Shown: piece after piece, positions 15,001 to 30,000 of the stretch
Layout: every line of letters starts with the position of its first letter
Numbering within the stretch: the first letter of the stretch is position 1
DNA from: Struthio camelus
Lineage: Eukaryota; Chordata; Aves; Struthioniformes; Struthionidae
DNA length: 64,000 nucleotides
Direction: 5' to 3'
Assembly (NCBI RefSeq): GCF_040807025.1
Contig: NC_090947.1
Coordinates: forward strand, 7,626,001-7,690,000
Translations under genes and position numbers: made by a program
The notes under the pieces: generated by a model
Databases searched by the model: none
The model's input: only the letters and a program-made list of their open reading frames with translations
Told to the model about the DNA's origin: nothing

Positions 15001-18000
15001 AAAGTCATGAATAACTGAAGCACTCTGTTCTTAAAATAACTGTATCCCACTTTACATAGAATGTTAACTAGCTAGTCTTGGCTGTCTGAGCAGTCACCAT
15101 GATGTTCATGACACCTTGGAAGACTTTTCTGTAGAATACAGCCAGGATAAATCAGGAACACAAGGTGAAAGCCTATGTCTGAATTCAGATTTAAAACTCT
15201 GTTCCAGAAAATAATTAAGGAGTCATCCATTTCACTACTCTAGGCACAGTAGTGTATGCTGTAGGGTTTCCTCCCACATAATTTTTGAAGGCCTTGAGCA
15301 ACAAACCTCTAGGCACCTAAGAAGCTTCACTCTCACCATTTCTAAGAAATGTTCACTGGTTTGAGCTTTTCTCTAGAGAACCTTGTGCCAGGAAGCCAAA
15401 AAAGATGCACAGTAACTCCTATGTATCTGCAGAGGATACCGATTTTTCTGAAAACTGGAGAATAATACTTCCCAGTTCACCGTATGCTTTAATGACCCAC
15501 ACCTCCACGGTACCCCAATTCTGGGCACATTACTGATATATTTACCTCAAGGCAAAGCCAGTTTCTTAAACAAATTGCTCCTAGTTTTCTGGTATGAATT
15601 GCACTCCTACAGAATAACCCGGTTCAGGGACAGATAACAAGCACCAGTCAGCAGAGATTCACTGAAGACAGCAGAGCACTGCCAATTTATGTAACTCAAA
15701 ACCCAAGCAGAACCTTCTCTCCTTTCATTCCCTCACCACTTGCCTTTTCTGTTGATCTTCTCTGAACTCTCCATCATCAAAATCTTTCTTACAATAGCTT
15801 CAGTTCTGGCCATGAAAAGCCTTGATTTGGTTAACAGTTTTCGAGAGAGGCAGGCTCTCTTATGTTTCCCCTTCATCATGTAATGGTTTTTGCGTAAGGA
15901 GATAAAGACTGAGATACGTCTGCAACCAGGATTATCACTCTACAAGTCTTAACACCAGCCACAGCCAAACTGACTACAGCCTGCTTTATTGGCAACACAC
16001 ACTGATAGATAATCCTGCCACAGCTGTAAATTTACAGGATACTGCAGCACACCTGGGCCTTATTCCAGCTCATTTAATCCAATATCCCTCCTTCCTAATA
16101 GGAGAAATATATCCCTTGATATATTCTCCCTCTCGACACTTTTCCTTCCCTGTAGATGTATTAGCTTTTCATTTGATTATGAGAGCTACAAACTGACACA
16201 AGAATCACTAGTGAATTGGTCTCAGTAGCTCTGACAACTCCTCCCTTTTCAGTCATCTGTTCTCAACTCAAGTTAAACCTACTCCTGCTCTTCTCTTTGG
16301 GAAAAATAAAGAAATCATTTTCTTCTCCTTCTGATCTATTTTTAGCAAATAGCAAAAGGTGACTACAATGGGCACTGATAAATACCCCCTCTAACTTGCC
16401 TCACTCACCCTCTCATATCTAAGGCCCACTGCTAGTAGGCAGCTGTGAACAGTTCTCCTCTCTCATTCTTTTTTTCCAAAGTTTACTCACCATTTGATAG
16501 TTTCCAAGAATGTAATCTGTGTGAAAGCATAAAAATAAGTCTTGTATATTGATCCACACCAACAGACTTCATAGAAGGATGAACTCATTAGAAGGAGTTC
16601 TAATTAATTAACAGTGGATCATCCTTTACAGTTGGAAACATGGAAGTGGCGGGGGCGGGGGGAAGGAAAAAAGTCCATAATTAAGAATAAGAAACTCCTT
16701 AGAAGCAGACAAGGATAGAAGTCTACAGAGCTGCTGTAACTTTAGGTAAAGGGAGCAGAGCAAAGACCATCAAGAGCTACCCAGCATGTAAAGCAACTAG
16801 AAGTCACTAGACCCAAGCCAATGGCAACCTCTGGTTTCAGTCAGCCTTTGTGTATATACAGAATAGAACTGTCAACAGGGGGAGCACATTTACCTTTTCA
16901 TACGGATTTTGCTCCTATTTAGAATCTTTCAAGACAGCACTCCTTTAAGAAAAAAGCCTTCTAAAGAGGTCTTCAACACTGACTATTTGATTTCTTCCTA
17001 TTTCTCTTTTAAATGGAGGGTCTCTTTTGAAAAAAAAATTTATATATAAGGATTAACTTAGCCCTTATTGCTCATCAACAAGATTATTCTTTTGTCAAAT
17101 ATAAGCTTGTTAAGGTAGAATCAGCGATCAGCACCGAGTTCAAGTTAATTTTGTTTGCTTTTTCTGCTTGGTCTTCCAGTTCAGTCTCAAACTGGAGAGA
17201 CAAGTATCTTAAACTGGTTTATGCATTGACTACTTTTTCCACCCCAGTGAGCCAGAAACTGTCTGTGTTCATCTGCCCCATTATGCATGGGCAGCAGGAC
17301 ACCTTGCTTCAACTTCAAAGAGAAAGTCACAGGGGAAGTTACACACTCTGCAGAGAAGGTGGTTTCAACAGGTCTACTGAGCCTCCTCAGAGGTGAGCAC
17401 ATTAGACGTGCAGGCGAGCGCCAACCAGATACTATATTTCCCCCTTTAAGACAGCTACAGAAGTAGCATCCAAATAAGATGGTGTTATTAGGGCCCAGCT
17501 CTCCATCATGTGCAACTCCAACTGGTGACTACCTCATACCTTTTTGGTCGGCAGGGTGAGGGGGCACATGTGGGTACTTGGAGTGCTTCTTGATATGGAA
17601 GTTCACGTTGTCCAGCTCCACGTTCAGGCTGATGGAGGCGGCCGAATCACTGTCCATTGTGGACTGGAAGCTGCTGACTGAAGTGCGCTTGCTAGGGCTG
17701 GCGGAGTCTTTTAGTGTTGGGTAAGGGGGAAGATATAGGGAGGAGAGGGGTTCAAATGGATATCATGAGGGTATCGGAGAGGAGAAAAATTGCCTTTAAT
17801 ACATGAAGCTCAGTGTGCAATACTACAGGAATACAGTGTTTTAACACTTCCAATCTCATCTTGATGTGTGCATACTGACATATCGGGTAGGTGTTCTTTA
17901 GTGCTTTGTTACGGTGCCTACGTCAGGCAGGAGTCTGCATGAGAAAGAGAAGCAGACAATTTACACGCTTCTCCATTAGAAGTATGAAGTTTTATCAGCT

Positions 18001-21000
18001 CCACCAAATACAGAGTACTGTATCCATCATAAGAAACAGGAGGATTAGCTAGGTTACAGTTTGCTTGGATCCTTACGGCCCCATGCACACACATACACAC
18101 GCGCACGCGCGCACACACACATACACACAAGCAAAGCAAGACATGGTTATACTATTACATCCTGAGGGGCTGGAGACAGCAGGGAGAAGGCAGAATAAAA
18201 ACAAGGACTCAGCTGAAACTCACTGGCCAAATTATCTTCGCCTTCATCAGCAATCTGCTCTGTGTCACTGTCATCAAACTTGATGTCTTTGAACCAGGAT
18301 GGCTCCGAGTGCCCCTCTACAGAGTTCACGGAATCGCTGTCTGGAGAGGGGGTTTCCGAGAACTCCGTGCTCTGTTACACAAGGAAGAAAAAAGGTGTTA
18401 AGAGTTCAGCTCTGCTGAGATATCACATTGCCTGCTACACATACAGATCAGACATTTCAAAAATCAAACGATACCCACACTCAGTGGGCTGAACAAGGTT
18501 CGTCATACAGCCACCCCCCATCAGCATGAAACAGGAATTGTTTGGAACAGGAAACAAGTATTTCCTTACACTTCCCACACTGCTTGGTCTGTGCCTCCTC
18601 CCCACTTCCACACAAGTTGTGACTAAGTGACACTAACGAACAAATTTATTCTACTGCACGTTTTCTATTACCACCCCCAGCTAAACTGTTTTGAATGCTC
18701 ATCACCTCCAAACCAAAAGGAATGACAAACATATCCTTGTGCACGCACAGCTCCTGGTGGAGGCTGTCTGCCATGGGAGCAATTCTATGACTGACCAAAC
18801 AGAGCAGCTCTAAGAGCTTCACTTGCAAGCTAGGCCCTAGCTGGGGCTAGCTGTGTCAAAACAAAGCCTGGATGCAAGGCCAGAGTCTGGAGAGCATCTT
18901 AGCAATTGCCATCAGCCAGGAGGAAATTCGCACTATCATTCTTTTGGCTACAGCAAGTGCAGCAAGCAACCGAGTCACCAACACTGTTTCTCCTGACTCT
19001 TGCTGAAGTAAGGAGAAATGAGATCAGACAGTGCTTTCAGCTGTTGAGAACAAGAACTGGTTTTAAACTTTGAATAATACAATCCACTTACAAATAGCTA
19101 CAGCAGAGACCACACAAGCATTTGCTCACTTAGTGCAACAATTTACTAGCAAACTGAAACAGTGTGGGTAGCTAGCTGACATGCCAGCAACATCAGATGC
19201 CCAGGGCAACATCAATAGAAGACTATGTGAACGTGGTCAAGAGACAAAAGGCACGAGGAAGATAGGCTGCTAACGGCAGCAAGCTTTCTGACTAAGGTTC
19301 ATACTACAGCTGAGCCATTCTTTAATATGAGAAGCTGCAGAACATGCAAGACTTGCAACTGAATGCCTTCAGGTGACAGATAGGTTAGAGATACCTTCTA
19401 CAAGTTAAAAAAACAATCCACTCACATTCAGGCTAGTGACTGTCTTTACCTCTCAACAAGTTTGAATGCAATGAAATAAGGTAGGACAGCATCTATGGTC
19501 ACTGGTACTCTGCCTTCCTCTCAGCTAGTCAGTTCTATTTAGGAGGCACAACAGAGGCACCCTCCCAGTCTTGCATCATGTAGCTGACTAAGGAACTGAA
19601 TTCCTGATTACTGCAATCACTGGAGATAAAAGAAACTCACTTTATTTCCAATATACTATAGGCAAATGAACCATTCTTTGAAAGGCTTTAAAGGAAGAAT
19701 TTGATATGCAAGTAGTAAACGACCATTCTGTCTTAGTCACCAGTATTTGCACAGCAGATTGTACATTATGCACATTACAGCACAGCTGCCACAAGCACTG
19801 CCTGTAGCAGTCCAAGGTCACTGTGGAAGATGTCCACCATGAGGGGCACTGGCCTAGATCAGAGACTGCACCCCCTTTCCTCTACTGTAGGCAGCACTAA
19901 GCATAATAGCTCATCTTCCATAAAAGAGGGTCTAAAAGCCTTCTGAGTAAAAGCAGCTTCTTCAGGCTTTAAACTACAGATGTAAACTAATTGATTTAAT
20001 CAAACAAAAAGCCTGGGCACCCATTCTCTATACAGGACAGCTGATTAAAGGAAAAAATAAAAGGTTAAAAAAAAAAAAGCGTACAATATTTGCTGAGAAC
20101 GGGATTAAAAAGACTTGAGTCAGCTCCCAAGCCTAGCAAGAATTATAACTTTCCTACTCCCTTCCTCTCCCAAGTCAGATTCACACTTTTACCTGTAACG
20201 GTCGGTATAGAGCATATTCATCTCTGAAGAGCTGGTCGTGATGACTGACACAATCCAACCAGCGTCCATCAACCAACGCTTGCCCTATTGCAATGGCTTG
20301 GACCCTGGAAATGTAAGAGATGTTTTTGCAGGTCTAGTTGTAAATACAGATGGTTTATGTTGCAAGTACACTACAAAAGGAACAAGTCATTTGCTAGGCA
20401 TGATTCTATCCAACTCTTCTGTATTCCATTCCCCTATTTAACCAGATATTATTTAAAATATTTGGAGAGGCAGCAGAGCTTACTGGTTTAAGTACAGAGC
20501 TAGATTAAAAGACTGCCAGCATTCTAAATTCAACTGAGGTGTCCAGCAGATGATTAACACTTACTGTCTGCACCCCTCCAACATCCTTCACTTGAGCTAC
20601 AGATGCTCAGCATCCCTGCTGAGTGAGGACCCCGGCTCTGCAATCTCTGCTGTATCCTCCTGCTGCAGTTGTATACACTAGATCTTCATACTCACTTGCA
20701 AGGTTAAAAACCTACCTGTTCCACCAAAAATTTAGCTGTCAAATCCTATTAGTGATCCTCTATCCCAGGATCAGGATAGAAGATAAAGAACTGCAGCGGC
20801 CTGCTCTCTTCTATACTGCACTCCGGCCTTGGACAGATTAAAGGGGATTTTTCCCAGTTGAGTAACAAGAGAATGCTCTGTGCAGTCAAAACCCACCCTG
20901 TGGAGCTGAGAGAACACACTTCATTTTTTATTCGTATGTGATGCTCTGTTATCCAGGAGCAGAGGCTTTTGCTAACAGATATCCAAAAGGCACATGGCTT

Positions 21001-24000
21001 AGGCAACCCTGTCATAGCTTTCCATTTACCAAAATAGATCATAGAGATCTGAACAAATATTTTGGCCAGTCTTCATAATGTGCTTACTGTTCTCTGTCCA
21101 CTTGAGTCATACTTATCCCATGAAAAAGTATGGAAACATGGCTAGGTATGGAGAAGACTCCTCCCATACCAGCTCCTGAACCAACCAGTCCCCCTATGCC
21201 CTGTTGTTTCAGGCCACACGGAGTCAGACTCCTGCCTGCTTTGCTGGGCAGCAAAGAGGAGATCCGAGTTCTGTCTTTCTCATCTCCCTGCAGAAGGGTC
21301 TATGCTCACAGTCTAAGGCACCTTACATTAGTTAAAAGGTCACAGCCTTCTACTACAGAGATGAAAGACCCCCGCCTTCCTAAAGCATCAGGGTTACATC
21401 AGGGTTACCTTGTGGTTATGTGTCCATTTCTGATGAGCCAGTTGACCAGCTCCTTCCCCACAATGCAATTGGGATGTGTCCGCAGCCAGTAGCGATGGTC
21501 CTGAAACTCCATCCCGCTGTTGTGATGGCAGATTTTCTTCCACAGATCTTTCAGCTGGACTGAGTCCTGGACAAGGAGATAATGCAAGCTACTTACTAGT
21601 ACGATCTCAGCACTGGTTTCAGTGGCACCATCCTGGGCCCTCAGATCAGCTTCTATATGAAAAGCCCTTCACAAACAAGCATATAGTCTAAGCCATTATG
21701 CACAACCTATAGGAAGGCACAAATGGAAACAGCAGACAGACATAAATGGGATCAGCTCCTTGCATCCTTTCCTTTTATGTAGGTTGCAAGTGAGCAAGGA
21801 AGAAACAAGCTGGTTACACTAATGATTGAGGAGTTTGTTTTTAATGCAGCAAGCTTCTGTGCTGCCTATAAGATACATTGCTGTCCTCAAGTGTCCTAGT
21901 CTCAAACTTCAGTAGCATGTGTAAATATAGAGGCCAGTGAAAATTCACCCTTTAGACGAGGGGTTTTCTATATAATCTGTGTTCATCCTAGGCGTTGTGA
22001 AGCAAGCTAGTCTGTTATCCAGCCCAGCTACAGAGCAAGCATTTGACACAGCCACACACACTGCTACCTTTGTTCCAGTTCTGAGATACTATTTCTTATG
22101 GAGGATTCCTTTCTGTATTGACCAGTACCAAGCCTATTTTTGATCTTGCTAGCTTTGGCTACTACGCAAGAGTTATATATCCCTCCCAACCTGATTGTTT
22201 TGGAGCTGTAGATCTCTTTCCCTCATCCCTTACAACACTTTGGCCTATAACTTGACCTTGTTCCCAGGCTTACGAAGCATGTGTGCAAACTCCTGTTCAG
22301 GCTATGCTCCATCCAAACTGAACCGTCTGCTCTGCATCTGACCTCCTTCCCCCCCGCCCCCCCACCTTGCACGCTGGCTTGGCACGTGTTGTTCTGAGTG
22401 GCAGCTGGAACGGGAGTATTCTGGGAGAGCAACAAAGCAGCCCAAGGGATGAAGAGCCACTACAGTTCACTTCCTCACGTGCCTAACTCCAGTTACGCTT
22501 TTGTGTAACAGAAAGGCTTTAATTAAACTTCAACAGTCTCAGCTTTCCAGTTCAGAGCCAGACCAAAGTCACTTAACTTTTCCAAGGGTGCCCTGAGATC
22601 CAAGAGTTTTCTGTTTTTATGTCCAGCAATGGTTGCCCCGGGCTTCCTCTCAGAACCCGGTGTCAGCGGCCCCACTGCCGCACCAGCTGTAGAGTTTAGG
22701 AGACCAGTTACAGAAAACACCCTAGGACCATGAGATTCGATGCGAGTGGCAATTCCACAGTTCAGCTGCCCTGCATGTTACCATTAACCCACAGGATGAA
22801 TTCAGGAAACTGGACAAACTGGCAGAACATAAACCCTTTCAACTCAAGGATTTTGACCTCTAATTCACAGAAGTATGTGCTTACACCATGTATATTCATC
22901 CTCCCCTATCCTCTATCCCATGAGCAAAGTTCGTCAGTCTTCCGAATGGAGCAAGTTAACTTTTAAATAAACTCCTGAGATGGAGTCAGTTCCTTGTGCT
23001 AAGGGCATTAAACAGTGAGAATTCACAGCAAATCCTACCTTGACACTACATCTTTTGTTCTTGCCTGAACGGAAGTGATTACTACTAACCCTCTTCTCTC
23101 CCAAGAAAAGGAACAGACTACAAAATTAAACAACGTGGAGCTGAAGAAAACTTGACTTGATCATCTTGTTCCAAGTTGCATTTATAGCACTTTAGATTTC
23201 AGTTTTTCTACATTAACAGATATGCACATGAGGAAGCCAAGAAGACACCCCCTAACAACACTTCACCCTCACATTGTTCCCCATTTACAGAGCACCTAGG
23301 AAAGGAATGGTGCAATTACACAGCTACCGGAGTGTTTCCACAGCCTCGGGAACGCCTACTTGTATGCAGCCTGATGCATACATATATCTGGATGAAAGAC
23401 TGAATGCAAGTCTGAGGCAAATACCTCCCAATACAATTTAGCTTTCCTGGTATGAAAAGGCATAGAGAGCAATCTTGAATCTTGGATTGCATGAAAAACT
23501 CTCCCTTCCCTTCTCTCCATCTTTTTGCCCCTTTTGTTAGAACAGCATCCCCCCCCCCCCAGCAAAAAACAAACAACGACAACAAAAAGAACACACAAAA
23601 AACTGTCTTCTCCTTAATACTTCACCACAACTGCCACCTATAGCACTCCCATCTGTGGGGAGGGGATAACAGGATTACTCAGAACACTTTGTTACACATT
23701 GATTTTTCCTTGAACAAGTATGTCACTACAACCGTCTACAAAATAGATACGTTTATTCTGCAAACAAGGCGAGGAGGTCAAGTTATTTTTTGGCCCAATA
23801 AGCTGTAACAGTTTTAACTCATTCATCATGCTGTAACATTTAAAGCAGACACTTAAGGTTCAGATCATGCAGCCTATAAAGGGGAAGATCTGGACTTGGA
23901 GAAACAGAGAATCAGTTCATTGGGTTACAACAACTACACCTATGACAAGTTCAGTCCACAAGGAGCCACCACACAGCCACTCCATGCACTGCAACATGCT

Positions 24001-27000
24001 TCCCAAAATTAAATCTCTAAGGACCTTTATGCAAAAGTCACATAAAAGTAGGATTGTTTTAGGAAGACAGAAGAGCTCAAAGCAGCATCAATACCCTCCA
24101 TCTCTGCAACAGCAGGGGAGAGAAACCATGTAAGGGTGCTCAGATGAGAGCCTTTAAAGGCAGCAAGATACATCTGCTGCATGACATAGGGAAGCCGAAC
24201 TTCACTGCCTCCACACAGCAAGACAAATAGAAGCCTGAATGGTACCAGAAGGATTTTCCGCTCATCCTCGCTGGTCTCAGCCTTCATATGCGTACGACTG
24301 GCCTGGGGGCTGACGGATGTCTCATAGGCAGGTACCATCGGTGAACCCGACCGATCCAGTGACAGGTTAGTGATGCTGGCTGATCTGGAGTGCAAGAGAA
24401 AAGGATTGAAGTGTAACCATTTATCATACGGTGCTTCACTAGAGCAGGTTGTGACCTTGCAGCATGCTAAAAAGGAACGTAAGCCTGTGACTGTGAGCAC
24501 TCTCAGGTACAGACCTATTTAACCTTAAAGTTCCTTTCTTTCTCCAGTCAAGGCAGAAGGTAGGAACCCTAGAAAGCAAGTGTATTACTCCGGAATATTT
24601 AAGTTAAAGGAAACTTTTTTTTTGTAAATCTCTTTGTAGCAAGGAGTTAGAGGTAAGTCTAGGCACAACAATCCGTACACGTCTGCATTGGAATGGACTG
24701 GGGATAAGATGCTGGGTAATTCGAAGCTCCAGCAGTTTGGAGGCAAGAAAGATGCCAGCAAAGGCAACTAATGCCAGGATCTCTGTAACAAAGCAGCGAG
24801 ACTCCTCCTCCGCATGACCCATTAAAAATCCCTTCTCTACAGCTCTGAAATATGTGGCTGACAGTTTGCAGTTTAAAGAAGTTTGCGCATACGTCCCCCA
24901 GACTGGCTAAACTGTCTGCTGGAGGTCAGCCCAGCTGGTGACTTTTTCTTGCCCTGCGATATGGAGCGTCCCCCTGACCTCAGCCCAGCTGTGAGGAGAT
25001 ACGAGCTGTGCCCTCCTGTACAAATACACATCGTTTTGCAATAATCATGGCAAAGTTACAAACAGCTTCCATAAAACCGTCTGCTCCAATATTCCTCAGC
25101 TAGGCTAAGCCTCTGAAAAACCCAGAGTGCAATTTCTTTTCATCATCCAGCAGCTGCAAAGCATGCAATGTAAGCTACTAATGCTAACAGTGCCATGAGG
25201 AGCGAAGAAGAAAAAAGTTGGTGTATAGCAACAGCAAAGCTCAAAATGCCAACGCAGAACTGCCTCAAGAGGCTTGACACAGTCTCTGATGGAGAAACTG
25301 TCACTAGCTTGTAGTCCTTGGAATGTAACTCGGATAGCCAGTCACCAAGCTTTGTGAGGCTAACAGATCCTCTGATTTTTCCCAGGAATTCCCCATGGAT
25401 GACGAGGCTGAGCACAGGCATGAAATAGCTACGGTCTGCCAGGCTAATTCAGCTTTTGTACTGCAAGAAAGTAGGCACGGAAGGTACAGCTGTCCCCAGA
25501 ACTGCTGCTTTTTCTTTCCATTTGTTGAGCAACAGCACTGGGCTGATAAAACGTTCTGCTCAAGTCCTTTTCAGTCATTTACGCAGAATCAAGGGCAACT
25601 ATGTTGACACTACAATGATATACACTTCGACATGATTAGCAAAAACTTTGTCATTGGTGGGCACTGAAGGCAGGTAAAAACTCTTGCCAGTGTTCTGCTA
25701 CTGCTCAGACAGTCTTAAATTAAAGCAAATTAGAACTGATAGCTGCATAATCCTGCCAGACTGATGTAACAGAAGCATTCTCGTGTAGAAGCTGAGACTA
25801 ACATTAAAGTCCATCATTAAGCGTGTCCCAGTTGTTTCACAAGGGCTACATTAACTGTGCCACCTACCTTTAAGCTGCCGGGATTTTTACTTCATGTAAG
25901 AGGGCATTAAGCAAGAGTTAGAACAGTCTGGCCTTGTTTCATATCTGTGTCTTTATCACTACGAGTTACATTTGGGACTCGATTGCATTTATTTGGTCTA
26001 CAAAACAAGAGGGGGAGATTTTGTAATGAAAATCCTTATCTTTCAGAAGAACCTACGGAAGAGAACTCTGAATCCTTCTGCTTGCAATGTCAGACTATCG
26101 TGCTGTTTTTCTTTTTTCCCCCATAAATAATCCATCTGAGAAATAACTATACACATATCCCTCACCCACAGAAAAGGCAAATACTAAGTAACTTGAACTA
26201 TTTTAATCTCAATTCGCCCAATCTGCATCTTCTAGTAGATTTCCTCTAGAAAGAGGCATAACCAAGCTTGCCTTGAAACATCTACAGCTGCTTTGAGAAG
26301 ATCTAAGGGCTAGTACTGCTTAGCCCTGAGACTGCATTCTGTGACACCGGCTGCAAAAGGCTGGAGACAGCCTTCAAAAAGCTTTGTTTCCACATCCTCA
26401 GGATTTGGCAGAGGTAGGTTACAAATCCTCATTACTTTTCAAACATGGGTCTGGATGCTAAGGTTAGGCCATGAACAGCCAGGGAGAGTTAAATGTTAAC
26501 CTGAACAAGTCATTTGGGCCTGCCAGAACCAGCTCAGAACCCTCCCACTATAGCACACGTCAGCAAACAGCAAAGGCCTTTTAAGATAGGCAACATCAAT
26601 TCAAATGGGAAGCAGAAGAGTATCCTTAAGGTCTCAGATGCCTCTTGATGTCACTGCAGTTATTTAGCATTGAACTTTTAACTCTGGACTCCTTGCCATG
26701 TTTGCCCAGCACTGATTGTTGGCACTAGTTTACTCACCAATATTTTCACTCCCCCCGGGTGAGCTTTTTGCCTCTTGTTGTACAGTGGGCACCTCCTCCT
26801 CACTGTCCCCATCATACAGAAGATGAAGCCGTGAAGCAGCCCCAAGTTCCCTGAAAGGCAAGCCCAGCGTTCTTCTCAGAACGGTCATGGGGTCTTAGCT
26901 GGTCTTGCCAGATGGCTCCAAGTTGCTAAACGTTCTCCATTTGTGCAGCACCAATGTGAAGTCACTGAATGTTTCCTTGCTTCATCAACACTGAAACGTC

Positions 27001-30000
27001 AGTGGTCTTTGCTCTGCTCCTCAGATCATTGCCTCATCTTTATTTCCCTGATTTAACCATAACGTAATTATTTAACCAAAACCATAGCAGAAGCACTGGG
27101 AAGTGGAAATTACTTGTTCTTCCAATCCCTCAAAAGTCGTAGTTTTATTAGTGTGAATATGTACATAGATAATCTTTGCTTACCACTACAAATGAGCTCA
27201 CGGAGTCCCATTTTCGACAAAAGACAGCATGCTCAGTAAAAACAAGACCTGAAATACAGGCTTCACAGGGAAAAGTGCCCTAGAAATCCATCCAGAACAG
27301 GAATTACTCAGATATAAATAGTTTACCTGTTCCTAGCTGGAGACTTCCCAGCATCCTCCTGGACAGACCCAAGTCGCGTTGACAATGTGGTAGTTGAAGA
27401 GTCTGGGTGAATCAAACTGCAAGGAAAAGCTGTGTGTTACAGATGTTTGAGAGGTGCCACATATAGCAGCATAAGAACAGCTGAAACGTTACCTCTCATT
27501 CACACCAATGATAGCTAAATCAATGGGGGAAACAGAAATCTTTCCCCACCTGCAGGCCAATGATCTCTGGAGGGAAAGAACACTAGGGACTTCTCCTTTT
27601 AGACTCAGTCTTTGACAATGCAGCCTCTTCCCCCCGATTACGTTCTCCTACCTTCTCTCCCTCTTGCTCTATATCTCTTTCTCACATATCCTTTCCTTAC
27701 TTGCTGCTATTCTATGCTTTGGAGATAGAAGCACTCCCCCCATTCCACAACGCATCATCTATAGCGATCGCTAAACAGCTTTTACCAGGATAGCCCAACA
27801 AGCCTTTGTAATTTTTTAACTTTATCGCTACCACCTTTGCCCTCCTTTCCCTTCCACCCCAGGAGGGAGGAGAGCAGGTGTGTGTATACCTACAATACAA
27901 ATTCCTACTGGCAAAACCATCAGATACAAGTCACCCCTCACTATGCTCCAATGGATACAGCTGCACAGGCTGTGCTCTGATGTAGAGACATTAGCATAAC
28001 AAATCCTCTTCATGGGAAGATGCACTCAGTACAACTTTGCCTGAGTAGCTGTATTTGCCCAGAGCATATCACTCCCTTCACTTTCAAAGGACGTGACCCT
28101 CCAAGTTCATTAAAGCAGGAGGCCATGCCTCCACGCTCCAAGCGTTCAAAGTAAAAAGCAGCGTGGGACAAGTAAATACAGCCTCACTGCCCCAAAGGCT
28201 CTTCTCACTGCTTTACAGTATGCGACAGGAGGAAAGGCAAGAGCCTCGTCTCAGGCACATTATTCTGCGAAGAGATTCTCCTCAAGTTTTACACAACATT
28301 CTTCTGAAGCAAGTTGTTTCTTGCACAGAAACCACATACAAAAACACTGCTTTCATAACAAAGCTGTGAGTTCCCACTTTCTGCTGTGGCGTAGCTCAAG
28401 TTGCACGTCTTGAGTTTATATCTCTGACGGCCAACCAGCGCTAAGAAAGCACAGTAGCTCATTGCAAGGTTTTGCATTTTAACAGCAAGAGGCATCAAAG
28501 AAATATTCAATTCCCCTAAAGCAACAATAAACTATCCAATCTCAATCTCTCTCCCTCTTACACCGAAAACATATAAGCAGTTCATGTATAGTCAGTGCGT
28601 TTCCCAGCAAGGTTTGGCATTTTAATATAGCAAGAGTTATTAGCATTTCAAGAATAGGCAATATGTTTCTCCAGTGCTGTAAAGCTGTCCCAAATAAAGA
28701 TACAAGTACTTTTCTGTACATGCTCATGTCTAAGAGCTGTTTTATTGCCATTATAAAGACAGTAATAACAGATCAGAAGGCAGAACCAATGCTGTCTTTT
28801 ATTATTTTGTATACCTGAACAGAAGCATTCCATGCACACATACTCATCCCCTAACTCAAAATTTGGTAGTATTTATCCCAAGTATTTCAATATACCGCTT
28901 CAGATAGCCATGACATTAAACTACATTAGTTTCCTTTATTTATATCTAAAGCTGATTATTTCATTGCTTCCATGTAGTAGCACTATACTCTGAAGAGCAA
29001 ACGGCAAAGCAAAAGTCAGAGCATTGGCTGAAAACAGCCTTTGAGGTTTTTCTTTAATGCTATCAGAAACACTAGAGAACAGATTTGCTGCAAAAGAACA
29101 CTATACTTCACTTAAAAAAAAAAAGTTGATTCATCAAGACTTTTTTTTTTTTTAAACTTTTTTTTTTTTTACACTTACCTGTACTTCTGTTTTCAGGGGC
29201 ATTGACACAAAGAACACATCTGATTATTTCTCCTCCCCCACATTAAGTTAAGTCAAGGCCCTCAGGATCTAACTTGTACAGCGCTTGAGCAGAAGTACAG
29301 TGATCTTTTACGAACCTTCCAAAAATAAAGATTCCCCCATTCAAGAGCAATAGGAAGAATTACACTTTGAAAGGGGATCAGAAAACCCTTATAGCTGTCC
29401 CTTCAGTCCCAATTCAGTTGAAGAAGGTGGTGACTTCCACCATTTCTCTCTTATTTGCCTAGAGAGCATCTCTTGTATTCTCTAGCCCAACCCAAAACCC
29501 AACAGGTATAAGCATCAGTGTCACACTGGCTTGTCTCTTGATTCATTGGTGGTTAGAAGGCTTGGTTCTTATTTTTAATACTGAAGCCAGAAGCCTGCCC
29601 TGTCACCAGCACAGATCCAGTGATCCAATAAATTAAAGGATGAACTGCAAGTGCTTTAAAGCTTCACAAGAAAATTTTCCCCCTTTCAACTTGAAGAGAA
29701 GAATATTAGAAGCAAGCATAGGATCTTTTTATAGGAGATATACCTCAAGTTTACTAGATGGAAACCACCAGTCTAAGCAGGCGACAGCCTGAAAACAGTT
29801 AAGGTTCTAGAGCTCAACACGAAGCCATTTGCTTTACCTTTGCCAGGTTAGATCCTCTTCCAGAAAGATGTTGCGGCTAGCTTTCCGGCTCCCAACTGGT
29901 GTCCGTGGCTCACCAGGATCCAGCACCGACACAGAACATGCAGAATCTGACAGAGCATTCAAGTCTTCTCCAATGGAGTTACTATCTGTGGAGTGTGCAT

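Noticed and set aside
24027-24500. 157-codon minus-strand frame around PIKFYVE exon 8
   Set aside because: Only 24246-24384 is real exon. The remainder is intronic read-through, shown by the consensus acceptor and donor and by the loss of similarity outside them.
24604-24855. Minus-strand open frame (MGHAEEESRCF onward) near PIKFYVE exon 8
   Set aside because: An acceptor-like CAG precedes it, but the phase does not connect to the candidate exon at 26738 or to exons 7 and 8. It ends without a donor or polyA signal.
25143-25430. Minus-strand open frame translating to a hydrophobic, membrane-like 92-residue sequence in PIKFYVE intron 7
   Set aside because: Length is within chance for 64 kb in six frames. 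No start with upstream promoter or in-phase splice partner was found, and a neighbouring acceptor leads into a different frame. No family recognised.
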